Shown: in pieces, positions 22,835 through 35,339 of the stretch
Numbering within the stretch: the stretch's first letter is position 1
How the letters are laid out: each line of letters opens with the position of its first letter
DNA from: Capitulum mitella
Taxonomy: Eukaryota; Arthropoda; Thecostraca; Pollicipedomorpha; Pollicipedidae
Reading direction: 5' to 3'
NCBI GenBank assembly: GCA_030062745.1
Contig: CP099850.1
Location: 7,378,001-7,442,000, forward strand
Length of the DNA stretch: 64,000 nt
The notes under the pieces: model-generated
Seen by the model: only the letters and a program-made list of their open reading frames with translations
Database searches by the model: none
What the model was told of the DNA's origin: nothing
Program-made: the position numbers and the translations under genes

Positions 22835-24639
22835 CTACGGTTGCAGACAAAGCATGCACATAAACTCATCTTCTTCATCGAGGCCGGCACACCCTTCATG
22901 ATCCCATTGCTTGCATTTCATGCACTGCACCCATCTTTTTCCACGCACTCAATAGCCGTCGTCATTGTACAGGCACACAGTTACACTGCTGCCATCATAC
23001 ATGAAGACTAGAGACTTGCTCACTTTCTTTCGTCCCTTTCCATCTTTCCTTCTTGATTTCTTTACTCTGGTTCCTTTTGCATTGCCTTTTTGCGGCGTCC
23101 TTCGCTCTCAGCACGCATGCGCTCAAGCTCAGGGATGGATGTGACAAACATAGTTTTATCACGTTTTCTTCCTCGCAGGCTTTTGGGTGATTCTTTTGGG
23201 TACGGCCTGGTCACAGCTGGTGAGACGAAACGTTTAGATGTGCGCCGCTGGGCGGCCGCCGCTGAGATGTCCCGCTGGGCAGCGTCCCCTAAGATGCCGG
23301 GCTGGGCGGCTGCCGCTGAGGTGTCCGGCTGGGCAGGGTCCCCTGAGATGCTGGCGGCCGCCGCTGAGGTGTCCGGCTGGGCAGGGTCCCCTGAGATGCT
23401 GGCGGCCGCCGCTGAGGTGCTCAGCTGGTTACTTGCACCATGCTCAACACTGCCGGTGATGTCTGAAGGCAGGAAATCTTCGTCCTTAAGGACATTCTAG
23501 TCGAGCTGCCAGATTCCGGTGGGCTTGAATCCGGATGTGATGTTCTGTGGTGCGTCGTGTTCCATCATGCTTGGCCCACCAACTGTCCGATTTGATGCAG
23601 TGGAACAGTTTTTCCTGGGTTGGACGGCGTCCATGACGTCATTGCCGAACTGAAGAAAGCATTGAGGGTGCCAAGACGGTGCTGAACACCGTCTTGTCCA
23701 GTGGCTGGGTTTTGTGGTGGGTGTGTGGTGGCATCGTTATGCGTACGCCGGACTTTTCGGCCTCGTCCAGGGCGGGTATAGAAAGGTGACCATGGTTGTC
23801 CATGATCACCATGTATGGGTTCTCCAGTGACACTCCTGTGTCTTCACGATTCCAGTGACACTTGATGGCCTGAAGGAAATTGCCGCTGGTCATCCATACC
23901 TGTTGAAAGACGAGGCCGAGTGACACCATGGACGTTCTTGTCACCAGGGTCTCTCACTGTGTTTTCCTAGAGAAAACAAATGCCGGTCACAACGGCGGAC
24001 CCGTCGCCGCGCATCATCACTAGCTAGCTCCGTTCACGTGGGGTGACTTGGTCAGCAGTCTTAACACTCCTTCAGTACGACCTTTGGTCACCCCTGCATA
24101 GTGGTGCATACCGTTCCACCGACATTACAGATCCTGATGCCATGTTCACCGGTTTGAAGGAGCAAGAGCTCCAAGTTGTCGAAAAATTTGGCCACATTGT
24201 GCCAGGTGAAGACCATAACCCTTGCAAGTGACGCTGATTCCGGCTGCGTCATGGCAAGGATTGGACTTGGGTTCGTAAATCCACTAAACCAATTTTTGGC
24301 GACCTGGTAGACAAGTTTCTGCAGCGTGCTTGATTCTAGGGCATGATGTTAGGCCATTTGTTTCCCTAGGATATTGAAACATCGAATGATGTATTCAGCG
24401 ATCATGGTCTCTTCTTCATCAGAGAATATCTCTTGGTGGTCATAGCGTGTCCCCAGCTTGCCCTGTCCGTTTTGGATGTACTTCCGTACCCAGTGTGGCA
24501 GTAAACTTCTGGGGACTCCATGCTGTTGTGATGTTTTGCGTACCGATTTCTTATTCTCGACCTCTTCATGAACGGCAGGAAAAATTCGATCATGGGTGAT
24601 ATGTGTTTGTTCTGTTTGCCTTGCATATGTAAACGACAT
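22835..24639 (-). pseudogene. pogo/jerky-type DDE transposase pseudogene with PHD-like finger
   Basis: Minus strand, 5' to 3'. The 24349-24639 frame has NKKSVRKTSQQHGVPRSLL (residues about 29-47), an HTH_psq-type DNA-binding segment, then KLGTRYDHQEIFSDEEETM and AEYIIRC. Next, over 24043-24330, come broken frames with ESASLARVM, FFDNLELLLLQTGE and NVGGTV, where the family has NVDETG, so the first catalytic Asp is lost. The 23639-23944 frame holds MDNHGHLSIPALDEA (second Asp, residue 49) and PPHTHHKTQPLDKTVF (third Asp, residue 83), the DDE_1 core. After a low-complexity linker, a basic KKSRRKDGKGRKK stretch and WVQCMKCKQWDHEGCAG...CMLC (22835-23040) form a C-terminal PHD-like zinc finger with one in-frame stop before it. 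Several frameshifts and stops make it dead. Domain order is that of Tc1/mariner-superfamily pogo elements. Termini were not located. Confidence 0.85.
23250..23425. repeat. 48-bp minisatellite in transposase linker
   Basis: A 48-base unit containing GGCGGCCGCCGCTGAGGTG and TCCGGCTGGGCAGGGTCCCC repeats about three times, with shorter variants at the left end. Since 48 is a multiple of three, the array would have kept the transposase frame, giving HLSGGRQ-type repeats on the minus strand. It sits between the DDE core and the zinc finger. Confidence 0.85.
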
Positions 24640-26699
24640 TTCCTCTTCGTCGAATAGGTAGCACAGACCAGGATTTCCTCAGGACCGTAAGAAGATCGGT
24701 CTGGAAAGAATGGTAAGCTATGAATTAGTGCCCAAGTGGTAGACCCAAACCCTACCAAAATTGCATGGGCTGTATGTACTGTACTGAACTGTCCTGTATG
24801 GTGAGCTTTGCCCATACGTATATGTATCTGCTATGTCCATGCTTGCAATGCGTTTCAGCATCGCAGTCACGAGAATGACATTGATTTATGGAACAATACA
24901 GGGAGCACATACTCTCTCATGTTAAGCCCAGGGGCCGTATGCTCCTATGTTAAACATGCGGAGTCCAACAGACAAGGGGGAGGGGCGGCGGAATCTCCGT
25001 CGATTTGGGGGGGGGGAGCGAGGTAAGTTTATTTTCTGGTCAGTTCTTTTCATGCAACGCTATGGGATTAATGCCACATTTCTCCCGGAGTTGAGAGAGG
25101 AGAGGGCAGTCATTTCCCCGCCTCCCCGTTGTCCCCGCCCATGAGGGTGGAGCAGACCCCAAGTGAACCAAATCAACACGTATGATCAGAGGCACACAGG
25201 GAGAAATAGGACAGTGGAGGGAGACGTGGGCCGTGTACCAGCTCTCCCGCCTCCGTCAGATTAAGCAAACATGTCGGCCCTAGAAAAAAACGATGGCATT
25301 CACAAGGTGAGGAGGCACATGATGCAGTGAGCTGTATCCTGCCGAATGGTCCAATAAAACCTAGTAAAAGACGATGCAAACCTACTCGGGCTCTGTGCAA
25401 GGTCATGGAAAGAAACTTCGCTACGTCCTGCCTACCTGCCGATCCGCCGGTGTTAACGGAAAAGGAGCTGGGCAGCGTGACCTTTCTTAGAAACAATATT
25501 ATTGTAGGAAGAAACTCACACCTGGAAGCAATTGCAATGAAAAAAGGTGCCGTTTCGGTTCTTCAGCGCCCAGCTTCTCTCGGTGCTTCCCTATCTATGC
25601 ATATTTTTGTTATTTATTCGGATTACCAGCCTAGCAGTGTTTGCACAGTAGCAAGTAGCAGTTCTGTAAGTTGTTACGCGTAACTGAGAAGCCCCGTAGT
25701 AGCCAAAATGGAAGCTGGATCCCCTGCGACCAGTTCTGGTCATTTGAAAACTTGGACCATGAGCAGTCAGTGAGATTTAAAAGACAAAGGTTTAAAGGTT
25801 TACGTGCCACATTATTGGTGTCGGAGGACAGGGGAAATGGAAACGTGGGTGGGGCATAACGAGACAAGAAAACGGACGATCGAAGTTTCAAGTTTATGTT
25901 TGTTTTAACGAGCTTGTCGGGCTGGGCGGGTGCTACGTAACAAGCTAGGAACGGCAGATGTGTCGGGGCTCCGCCCTATGTGCAGCATTATGCACCACTG
26001 GCCCTGGCCGTCATCGCCGGAGCGAGGTCGTCATCGCGGCAAGGTTACCCGTGAGCCCCCGTCAGCTCCAGCACGAGCGGCTGCACCATCTCACCATGTA
26101 ACGTGACACTGGGGCCCGGGGTGTCTGGGAACAGTGACGTCGGCACTCAGCGTTGTGGTCTCATTCGGTACTCCGACGAACATCGAGGTCCAGGGTAGAT
26201 CGCCGTGGGCGGTGGCTGTTCAACCGGAACTGTGAGCATTTGAATCGTTTTCCATCTCGTTTAACGCACCGGGGGCGTGCCCATGTTTGCCTCTCGTCGC
26301 ACTGTTGCGAAGTTTCTCCCGCAAGGGAGTCGGGGTTCAGACACCTTTTCTCGATCCAGTCTGAGGGTATTCCGCACTACAAAAACCTGAGATGCTTTCT
26401 CTGCATCGCTGCATGTGTCGTCTCCGACTGCCCTACGGTTACCTAGCCGCAGCGCCGAGCGTTTAGCAGATACCATGCACATATCTGATGGTAATGCCGA
26501 CCACTTCTCTCCACTCCAACAGGCCCGTGGATATCTGAGGTGTTTCGCGGACCATGACCGTTTTATGGTCGGCCTCAGCCGGATAATGGCTCTGTTTGCT
26601 CCCTGGCGGAGAGGGAGGGCGCTGGAGGGAGTGAACTGCTCCGAATATAACCCTATCCGTCCATAAACGGCCCCGCGATACCGAGAGTGACTGCAAAGT
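24640..26699. other. no gene recognised
   Basis: GGGAGAAATAGGAC at 25199-25212 and GGGAGACGTGGGCC at 25219-25232 echo motifs left of the pogo pseudogene. A G run lies near 25009-25017. Frames here show no domain. Confidence 0.5.
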
Positions 26700-26940
26700 G
26701 CTCGCTAAGTGAGTCGAACCGGCAGGAGGACGGCCAAACTCGGCGCCGTTCGGCAGAGGGGAGCGGACGGCGCGCGGCTGCAGATCGCCCGGGGCGCTGG
26801 TCGGGTCGTGAGCCGGCCCGAGTGTCGGGGATTAGCCGGCGGCCGACCCGTTCTTGTTGACCCGGTGACGGCGGCACGCCGCAGCGTCGCAGCTGGCTTC
26901 GAGGGCCGCGGCTGGCGTTTGGCACGCGACAGCCGGTTTT
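26700..26940. other. GC-rich block
   Basis: A short CpG-rich block with open frames in three phases, and no recognised protein. Confidence 0.5.
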
Positions 26941-27034
26941 CCTTATGGTGAATGGATGAAAGAAACGGGCCTCGACGCTGGTAAAAAATGCGATTTCCGT
27001 AAGATCGCAAGCATACACACGCAAGCAGGCACAA

Positions 27035-27390
27035 CATATCCTTGTTTATATATAGCAGTGATGGTCATAATTATGTAGTTCCGGAGGGAAAAAGGCGTCA
27101 ATCGTCGCAAAAGCACCGTCTGCGTCGTCAGCCATTCAGGAAGGTAGTCCGTTAGGTAGACTTTAAGACTAACCTTTAAGACTAACTCGTTTATGCAAGT
27201 AGCCATATGCGATGTTATAATGTACAAACATGCATGGCAGCATTTTTTCTGCGTTGCTTTACATACTTCGTTTTTATATAGTAACGGCGGTCATAATTAT
27301 TTACTTCTGGGAAGAAAAAGCGTCAGACATCGCAAACACACGGGCTAGGTCGTCTGCCATTCAGGAAGGTAGTCCATTAGACCAGGCGCA
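27035..27390. repeat. direct duplication, offset 225
   Basis: Two ~115-120-base copies share GGTCATAATTAT and CATTCAGGAAGGTAGTCC in the same order (the latter near 27133 and 27358). The first copy is followed by a small tandem CTTTAAGACTAAC pair (about 27161-27186). Confidence 0.75.
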
Positions 27391-30300
27391 TGCGTGCAAA
27401 TCGGCGTTTGGTCGGCGTCTCGTGTGACTCACTGTCGATCGAAGCTGATCGGGCGGTGCCGGTGTCTGACCATGAGGCCTTTATCGGCCCCAAACTGATG
27501 CCATGCCACTTTGATTTATCCGATACAGGTCATTGGTGGACCATTTGCCTGCCGGCAATGTGTTTCATGGACTATTCATGCATAAAAACTGCAGGCAAAG
27601 ACGGCTAAATGTAGCCAATAATTCATTGATGGCATGCCGTTCGGTACGGGTGAAGGCCACAGAACGCTGGCAACAGCGTTGGAAGTCCTGGCCTCTGCTG
27701 GGTTAGAAATCAGCACCAGCGGCAGCGGGACGGAGCAAAAGGGGTGACATCGATCCAGAGGCGAGTCGTCTGTAGGTCAGATCTCTGCGGCGGAGACGAA
27801 ATGATCTGTTTTCAGGTGGCTAAAGAACGATGAAATTATGATACATGATACAATGATGCAACAATGGCCATGGGAGCAAACAGACCCCAAAAGTTTCTTA
27901 TCGTGCGTTGTTACTTAGCACACTGTATGGTAATGTTTAAAACAGAACATACCTTAAACAGTTTGAAATGAGGTCGGGAAATCGACAGCACACAGGATAG
28001 CTCATGGTCTATCTGATTTGTGATGTTTTTGACGACACTTCATGCCGTTTGAAAATTTTTCTCCATAACTGGGAAACAGCTTTGGTATTCTTACATTTCC
28101 GAAACGCTGCGAAAATGGAATCACCAACGCTGATTACACGTTTTAAAATAAACTTCTGATGATTTAATGACATACTCCTGCATGGTGCCCTCTCATCTCC
28201 CAACTAACTCCAGACGGTGGGCAGAATCTCCGTAATCCTCGCAAATCGTGTCTAACGTCAGATTTCTACGACTTTTATGAATATTTCAGTCAGTGATTCT
28301 GCCCATGAGGCAAGTGATGACCTAAGTAATGACGTCCTCGGGTGAAACATCATCGTAAACTCAAATGGAAAATGAATCACCTGGCCTTTCTATTTATATC
28401 GACCTGTTCAAATCGTCGACATGGACTGATGGTAGATATCAGCTCCATTTTTTTCCCCTTCGGATGGTAGCGTCCGAAAGTATCTTTGATATATTTCCAC
28501 ATTTCGAACACCTTCGCCTGTATACAGTTATAGTGAAAAAGATGGTGCAAGTGAAAGAACGGTGATGCTTTTAAACCACGTAACAACGACTTTTAATACC
28601 AGTAATTCGCCTTGTGGGCCGCATGAGGAAGGCCTACTTCGTTTCTGTGTGCATCATTACTTTCCCTTTATGCATTTTGCAGTACAAAAAGATACTTATC
28701 GATGTATTTCAGTGTTTGGCATCCAAAGAATTATAAGTTTAAACGTCACGCGCACCCTTGATTCTGTTCTGCCGCGACTGAGCTGTTCGAAATACGCATG
28801 GAAAATAAATTTAAGTGTGAAAGTATTATTTCCTGAATATATATTTAAAAGGAAGAGTTTGGAAGGTGACGCATCGCAAATACAACTGTATAAAATTCGA
28901 AGCATTGGCCTGTCTTCTGGTGAAAATTGTACCATTTGGTGCGCAGTGGTTGTGAGGATTTAGCCTCATAAACCGCTTTGGCCGGGTCTGGGGAGGTCGG
29001 GCCGCTCAGCTTGATTTGTTCTGCAAATTGACGTAAAGCCCGGTTTACACTTTGGCGTTTTTGACGCGTCGACGTTCGTCGCGCTTTGTAAATTGTCCTT
29101 GAGACTTGGACCTCGGCTTGGCTTGTAACCGGTACGATGCATTGTGGGCCACATGGTGAAGAATGTCGCGTTTATTTTTCTTTCAATTTGCGAATGCATT
29201 TCGCGATTTTGTTTGGAACATTCCTTCCTCTTTAATCATTTCACGACAGAAACTGACGTCTGTACTTTATTTGAGTAAAGTGCGCATATTTGTCTGTCGA
29301 CAAATATGTTCTGCGGTACACTGCCCGAACGAACTGGCGGGTTGACCGTGCTGCGCATCATTCGAAATGTCTCGCGCTACCAGCGCATCCGCTAATTTTC
29401 TGCGCGTTGCGGCCCGTCGTTGGCGCTTTTAGCCCATAGGAATGACACATAAAGTGGGAGTCACGAACAGAGTCAAACATCACTTCGGTTCCGGTGGGCT
29501 TCATCGGCCACCAGTCGGTCGGATCGGTCCGGGACACACCAACTTAGGACGAGAAATCTACTAGTAATGGTGTGGCACGTAACACGTTTCGAGGCGTGTA
29601 GATTGTGTCACGAGTAAGTGACACCAAGATGAAAGAGCCGTTTCTGAACGTTTTCGACGACTGAATGTGATGTTTGTGGTTCGAAATCCGAGGTCTGCAG
29701 CGACCCGGGAAGAACACCACGGTGTAGCTCATTGTTATCGCCTATCGCTTGTACCGAGAGCCAAGCGTCTCCGGCCCATGGTTTGAACGCCACGCCACTT
29801 GGAAGGGACCATGCACTCATCCTCGAGCATGTTATCGATTTCACTTCACCATCGCATAGGGGTCGTTGACTTTTTCCGTGAAAACCACACCAACATGAAG
29901 ACATTATTATACCCAATCCTTATTCGGAAAATCGTCGCATGGTACTTTATCTTCTGTAATCCATCTTTTTTTATAAAGTCGCGCATACTCAACGCGGTTT
30001 TTGTTTTTCGAAAATAATTCTTGCCGGCTGCAGTTGCTGACATAATTTAGAGCCAAATAACTGAGGGATGCACGTCTCGAAATATCGGACCCGTCTCGTA
30101 AAGACCGTCACGTTTTTTTCACAGTGGTTTTTGTTCCGGGACGTCGTGTCGGCAGCCCAAGGTCAGAGCGACTCGAAAATGATGTCGATTAGAGGGAAAA
30201 TGAACATCCAATCGTACATCATCATGCATGTGCGACAGCAGACAGCTCGTGTCACGTTCAGAGTGTCGATGACCGAAACAAATTTTTGGATTTTTTTGTT

Positions 30301-31160
30301 TTCGGCGTCAGACCTGGCTCCTCATTTAGCCTATCGTCGAAAGGAAACTTTAAAAGGCTTTGGCGTGTAGCACAGATTGTGCATTGTCGGTGGCACCCAG
30401 AATGCAGAAGTGCAGAAGAGAAAACTCGTTGCTTTTATTTCTCAGAACTTGCGACTGAACCTAGAAGCCAGAGTGACTTGATATTGATATCACTGAAAAC
30501 TGCGAAATGCACAGTGACATAGAAACCTCGCTGAACGAAGTAAGCGGCGAGCCCAAGTTTATTGATCTACTCGTATTTCAGCATTTTTCATCCAGGTAAT
30601 TGCAAGCTTAAAAGTAAAATATCATGAACGGGCGTTGATGATATTTTTCTCTGTCATTGCTGCACGATTGAAAACACCCGTAGAAAAAGGTCTAAGTGTG
30701 AAGACATAACTGCCGTCATAGTTATGTACTCAAAAGAACTTGCAGTGCCAGTGGAAATACATACAATTTAAAGAACTGACCAACCTTCCTGTGAGAATGT
30801 CATGATTCGATGCTTAATGATTGTAAAGTTAGCCTCCAGAAAGGTCCGGCTCGGACCGGACCGGGCCGGACAGGCCACTCAGTTTTTTTTTTTTCTGGTA
30901 GAGGCTTGGTCATAATAAGCAGACAGCCTTTCGTCCTTGCCGACAATATCGTTAATCCTGTGGTGTGTCAGGACGTCAGCGCGCTCCTGGATTGAAATGA
31001 CTTCTGTTCAGGTGCGTTCGCAACGCAGTTAGCAATTTGTATACAGCTACTGGTGGGCTACCTTACGCATTATGAATCTATGCGTGAAAGCTTCTGGAAA
31101 GTGCTGAATTTTGGGTTAAAGCAGACATGCTTCAAGAGAAATTCTTCCGTTTGGTTTTCC
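27391..31160. other. no gene recognised
   Basis: Anonymous sequence. A GGACCGGACCGGGCCGGAC stretch and a T run lie near 30855-30894. A perfect 7-base hairpin GTGTCAC/GTGACAC lies near 29606-29625. No coding resemblance was found. Confidence 0.5.
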
Positions 31161-31165
31161 TTAAA

Positions 31166-31244
31166 GTGTCTTTTTAGACACCTTGAAGCAAAAAAGACAC
31201 TGTGACTTGTCGTGATTAAAAAGACACTGCAGAAGTGTCTTTTT
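31166..31244. repeat. cluster of inverted AAAAAGACAC repeats
   Basis: GTGTCT-TTTT-AGACAC lies at 31166-31181. AAAAAGACAC recurs at 31191-31200. A perfect 11-base inverted repeat AAAAAGACACT/AGTGTCTTTTT with a 5-base loop occupies 31218-31228 and 31234-31244. Four or five copies of one 10-base word in both orientations within 80 bases suggest the end of a DNA transposon or a structured RNA. Confidence 0.75.
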
Positions 31245-33859
31245 AGACAAAACGTCTTCGAAAAAAGGCCTGACACCTAGAGCTATCGTTACGAGCGACG
31301 CCATAGGCCTGCGATTCCCGATCTAGGGTAATTACCCCATTTGAAGTAATCTAGCCTTTCCGGTGGGTTAACGAGCTGGTGCTTCATGTTCAGTTTCAAG
31401 TTTCAAAGCTTCCAACATGGCATGCCTTTTAAAATTACTTGGTTTCACTTTTCGAGTCTCTAAATAATTCGGCATGACTAGTGCATAATTGAACAAGGTT
31501 AAACATCATATCTATTCGTGACTGCGGAGCAAATGAGAGAAAGGTGAATGCATATTTGTGCGAGCACCATATAAGCTCCTACAAAGGCAGGGTATTTTTC
31601 TTCTGACATTTTTCGCATGATTTCAGCATTTCTTAAACGATTGGTAGGATTTATTCTTATTTCTACGTACACAAGGAGTCTATTGCATTTTGCCATCATT
31701 TGGGAGGTATGACATGAGAAAGACTGGGTTATTTTTTACCTAACTGAAGCCACGAAATCGACGGTTTCTGACAATTTGAGTTTTTTGGGCTTGTCAATTA
31801 TTTACCTTGAACCATAATAGCGCGCAGACAACATCTCTCTACGGCCACTACGTTCGTGCAAGATTTTGTTGACATCGGTCAATAATCTGAGAAATTAGAG
31901 GAGGGAGGGAATCTGCCCCCCCCCCCTCTGGCTTAAGGCACTCTCTGACCTTTTCCGGTGCGGGTGGTAAGTTTCCACGATCATCAGTGTAACTGCTTGA
32001 ATTTACGCATACAGATTCGTCTTTGCCATTTTCAGACACGGGTGACGGGAAACGTAACAGAAAATTCGGATTCTGTCCCAAGAAATACGGCAAAGAAGGG
32101 ATAGAATGGCAGGGAATCATTGACCAGTTAAAGGTCGTTTATCTCAGTCCGCAGACTTCATGTTATATGCCTACATTAACATTAAATAATACGTTAATAT
32201 AATGAGCCAATTGTAAGCAAAATGCGGCAAGGTCTATAACATCAGATATCGCAAATGGGTAAAAAGGCATAAGTTCACTATGCATGCAGCACTGCATGCG
32301 TAAGAGCAGAATGCAAGTCTTAACAAAATCTGCTGAAATTCGGGCTTCCACTTCCCAGTAATGTGTCACTACAAATACGACGCATATGCGACAAATCACA
32401 TAATCATTCACAAAAAAACATATATGGCGTTTTTTCATGCATGGCTGACGTTAGGGCGCGCGATTTCAACGGCTCACGAGTCAACTATTCGATCTATGAA
32501 CTCTGTAATCTGACCTGTACTCTGTACCCTGAACTCTGAAGACAGTCATTCCTTGTACATAAGATGCATCCAAAAGCTATGACAATCTGTTAAAGCCGAA
32601 TTATCTAGGAAGCCGGCATATGATTACATTTGATCTCCGATGCGTAGGCCGCCGCTCCCGTTGGGCTGGCACCAAACATTTTTCCAGTCTGAGAGCCGAA
32701 TTTTAGTTGTCATGAATCTGCACCGTGCTTTTTTCGAAGACAGACAGAGTACAGTCTAGTCGCAGATCATCACGACACTAAATCACTAAATTTCATGTGT
32801 CTGATCTGTTTCCATTTCCTGGCATGGAACGTGACGCGTATCGTGTGCTGCGGGAATCAGAGTCCACCTAAAAACCGGACGCCGGAGACATGCGACGACG
32901 GGTTGAAGGCTATGATCAGACGCCGGTCATATTCTTGGACCAGCCGTCCACAGCGTAGGCATGCCACATCCGTCAGTATGTTGGCCGCTCGAATTACAGA
33001 CTCAGGAATCAGCAGACACAAAGGGCATCTGTCCGGCAACGAGCACGTGCTCATTGGATGAGAGGTCTGCTGAGTATTCGTGTTGGTGAGATTTTAATTT
33101 CTGCGTGGAATGGGAAAAATTCCTGCTGAGAGTACCAAGCCAACTTTGGCCTGATGCTGCTATGATACTCGGACACCTATGATATTTCACTAAATCCTCG
33201 ATCGGAAAGGGCAGTCTTTTTCAGCCAGTCAGTCACACAGTCAATAGTAGTCGCGTTGTACCACTTTTAGCATTTAAGAGCGAGTGCAATGCCAAGTTAT
33301 GCCATTATGTACATTACTTTGACTCAGATCGGCATGGCAGAATCACACATTTGAAGATGGGCACAGGTACTCTGAACGCAAATTGGAGACAACGGATCTC
33401 TCAGGACCAGGAAGGTGTAATACCGCAGTCATGAAGGGCTATGAATTTAGGAGAGGATACACTATGTCTCCAGATTGTCAGCTGGAGTCCTCAGGATCAG
33501 CTGGCAACTAACACAGAATCATGCCAACGGTCGAGTCGCATCCTTGGTAGCACAAAATCAACTTTCGTCACCTTTCGCCACGAAATGAGCTGTCATTTGG
33601 AATTGGTCAGTCGGGGTCAGGGGTGGGAGTCTATGCTTGAAGTTACGCTTAGCTTGATGCATGTTAATTACATTAATTAATGCGTGTTAATCTGATCCGG
33701 CAACATTTCGGATCAGATTAATAAAAAATGACTTTAAAAAACTGTGAAAGGAGAACTTTTGATCACGTTAACGTTTGAAAAACTACTGAAAGTAGACATT
33801 TCACTTTTTCAACGCAAAAAAATAGTCCTGCGTGTTCTGTAAAGGAAGCATAGTTTCGT
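31245..33859. other. no gene recognised; one strong palindrome
   Basis: A C run lies near 31914-31926. A perfect 13-base inverted repeat TTAATCTGATCCG/CGGATCAGATTAA with a 9-base loop lies at 33687-33699 and 33709-33721, just left of TTAA element copy C. An 8-base palindromic pair GCATGCAG/CTGCATGC is at 32282-32299. Confidence 0.6.
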
Positions 33860-35085
33860 TTAACCTCATTCTCGCACCCATGGCGGTAGCGTGCATTCCC
33901 GTGTGAGAAGGGGACTCGTTCGGCCGCCCTGAGCTCTCGGGAATTACCCGTCCTATTTCATCGCAACAAACGATAGCTGATTTGCCGTGACGTTACGTGG
34001 ATTCCTGTGAAGTCAAGTGTAAAAAATCTTGGAAGTGCGGTTACAAGATGGGGCAAAAGAGTCTGAAAGAGGGTATTTTTTTACTCGTCATAACGCCGCT
34101 GGACCGATTTTGCGCCGGTTTTCACGCATTTGGCATGAATCGAGAGCTAATCGACGACACTTTCCCCACAGGCCCATACGTTTGAAATTTTGAGAAAATT
34201 CGTATTCGGTCACAAGTTCTGGGAAACGGGAAAAATATGTTTTTTTTTAATCTGAATTAAGATACAAGTTCAAAATATTTTTAACTTTTACTAGTCATGC
34301 TATACTTAAGAAGCACAGATCATATCGCATTGTTGGTATGATGCTGACATAGGCGGCGCCAGAGAAATAAAAAGAGGTAACTGCCATAGTCGCATGTTCA
34401 TCAGGTCACCTGAAGCCCTTTGACCTTAACTGACCTCAAGTGACCTCAGAGTCACACGGAATACCCTTGAGTTCATTTCACATTATTTGAAAAATTTTCT
34501 CCACCCATGCAAATTGACCATATTTCTAAAAGTCAAGCTTATGGCCGTCGTGATACAGGGTATACGTGCGGATATTTTAGGTCATAGCTCCGTGGCCCTA
34601 CCTGATATAAACATAACATTCGAAGCGAAAGTAAACGGCACTGTGTTGAGGCACATATGATGCGGATTTTGCATTTTTAAAAGGAGTGTGAAAAACATTT
34701 CTTTGACCCTAAATTTGCATTTTTGGCTTAATCTTGTTACGTGGCCCCGACGAGTTATTTTGTATATTTGCGTAATTATTTACCAGTGCACGCATATAAA
34801 GTTTTAAGTTCCATATGAGAAACTTTGTTTTGCATATATTCATCTCTTTCCCTCAGCAAAGCCAAAAATGGGCTAAGGTGCCTCCCAAAAACTTGGCCGG
34901 GCTCCGGCCCTGGACAAAATAAATAAAAGTTTGGCATAATAAGTAGTACGAATGGTTGGGGAACCTGACCAAGTTTTTTCAAGCTGCTTCAAAGAACCTG
35001 AAAATAACGAGCATAAATCTGGAAAAGATGTCTGGACTGGCTGATTCTGAAGCCCCGCCTCCTTCCAGTGTGGGAATAGGGTTAA
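33860..35085 (-). mobile_element. TTAA-flanked piggyBac-like element, copy C
   Basis: It begins TTAACCTCATTCTCG (33860), a decayed form of the family terminus, and ends GGGAATAGGGTTAA (35072-35085). At 1,226 bases it is full length and lies in the same orientation as copy A. Shared landmarks are ATTTCATCGCAACAAACG (33955-33972), the TGACCTCAAGTGACCTCAG cluster near 34431-34450, GGTCATAGCTCCGTGGCC (34581-34598) and GGTGCCTCCCAAAAAC near 34877. The DR1 site is decayed. No transposase is present. Confidence 0.88.
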
Positions 35086-35339
35086 GTATGATACAAATGG
35101 TATAACAGAACACAAGAACTTAGTTTCGCAAAGCTTCATTAAAAGCGAACATGCGAAAACAAGGAAATGTGGCGTGATTCTGAGCATGCAGTTTCATGAA
35201 ACTCCAAAACTACCAAACTGCGAAATGCAATATACAGCGAATTTCCAGCACTTTTTGGGATTCAAAATGATTCTAATGAACTTGCTCGAAGGAGCAACAT
35301 CCTGAAACAAAATGCAAACTGGATGAGCGCCCTCCACCA

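Noticed and set aside
23221..23245. Second hammerhead-like word (CTGGTGAGACGAAACG)
   Set aside because: There is no stem II between the two core parts, and it lies inside the transposase relic on the opposite strand; chance resemblance.
30829..30895. GGACCGGACCGGGCCGGAC stretch as a minisatellite or promoter
   Set aside because: Too short and irregular to support a repeat call, and nothing beside it supports a promoter.
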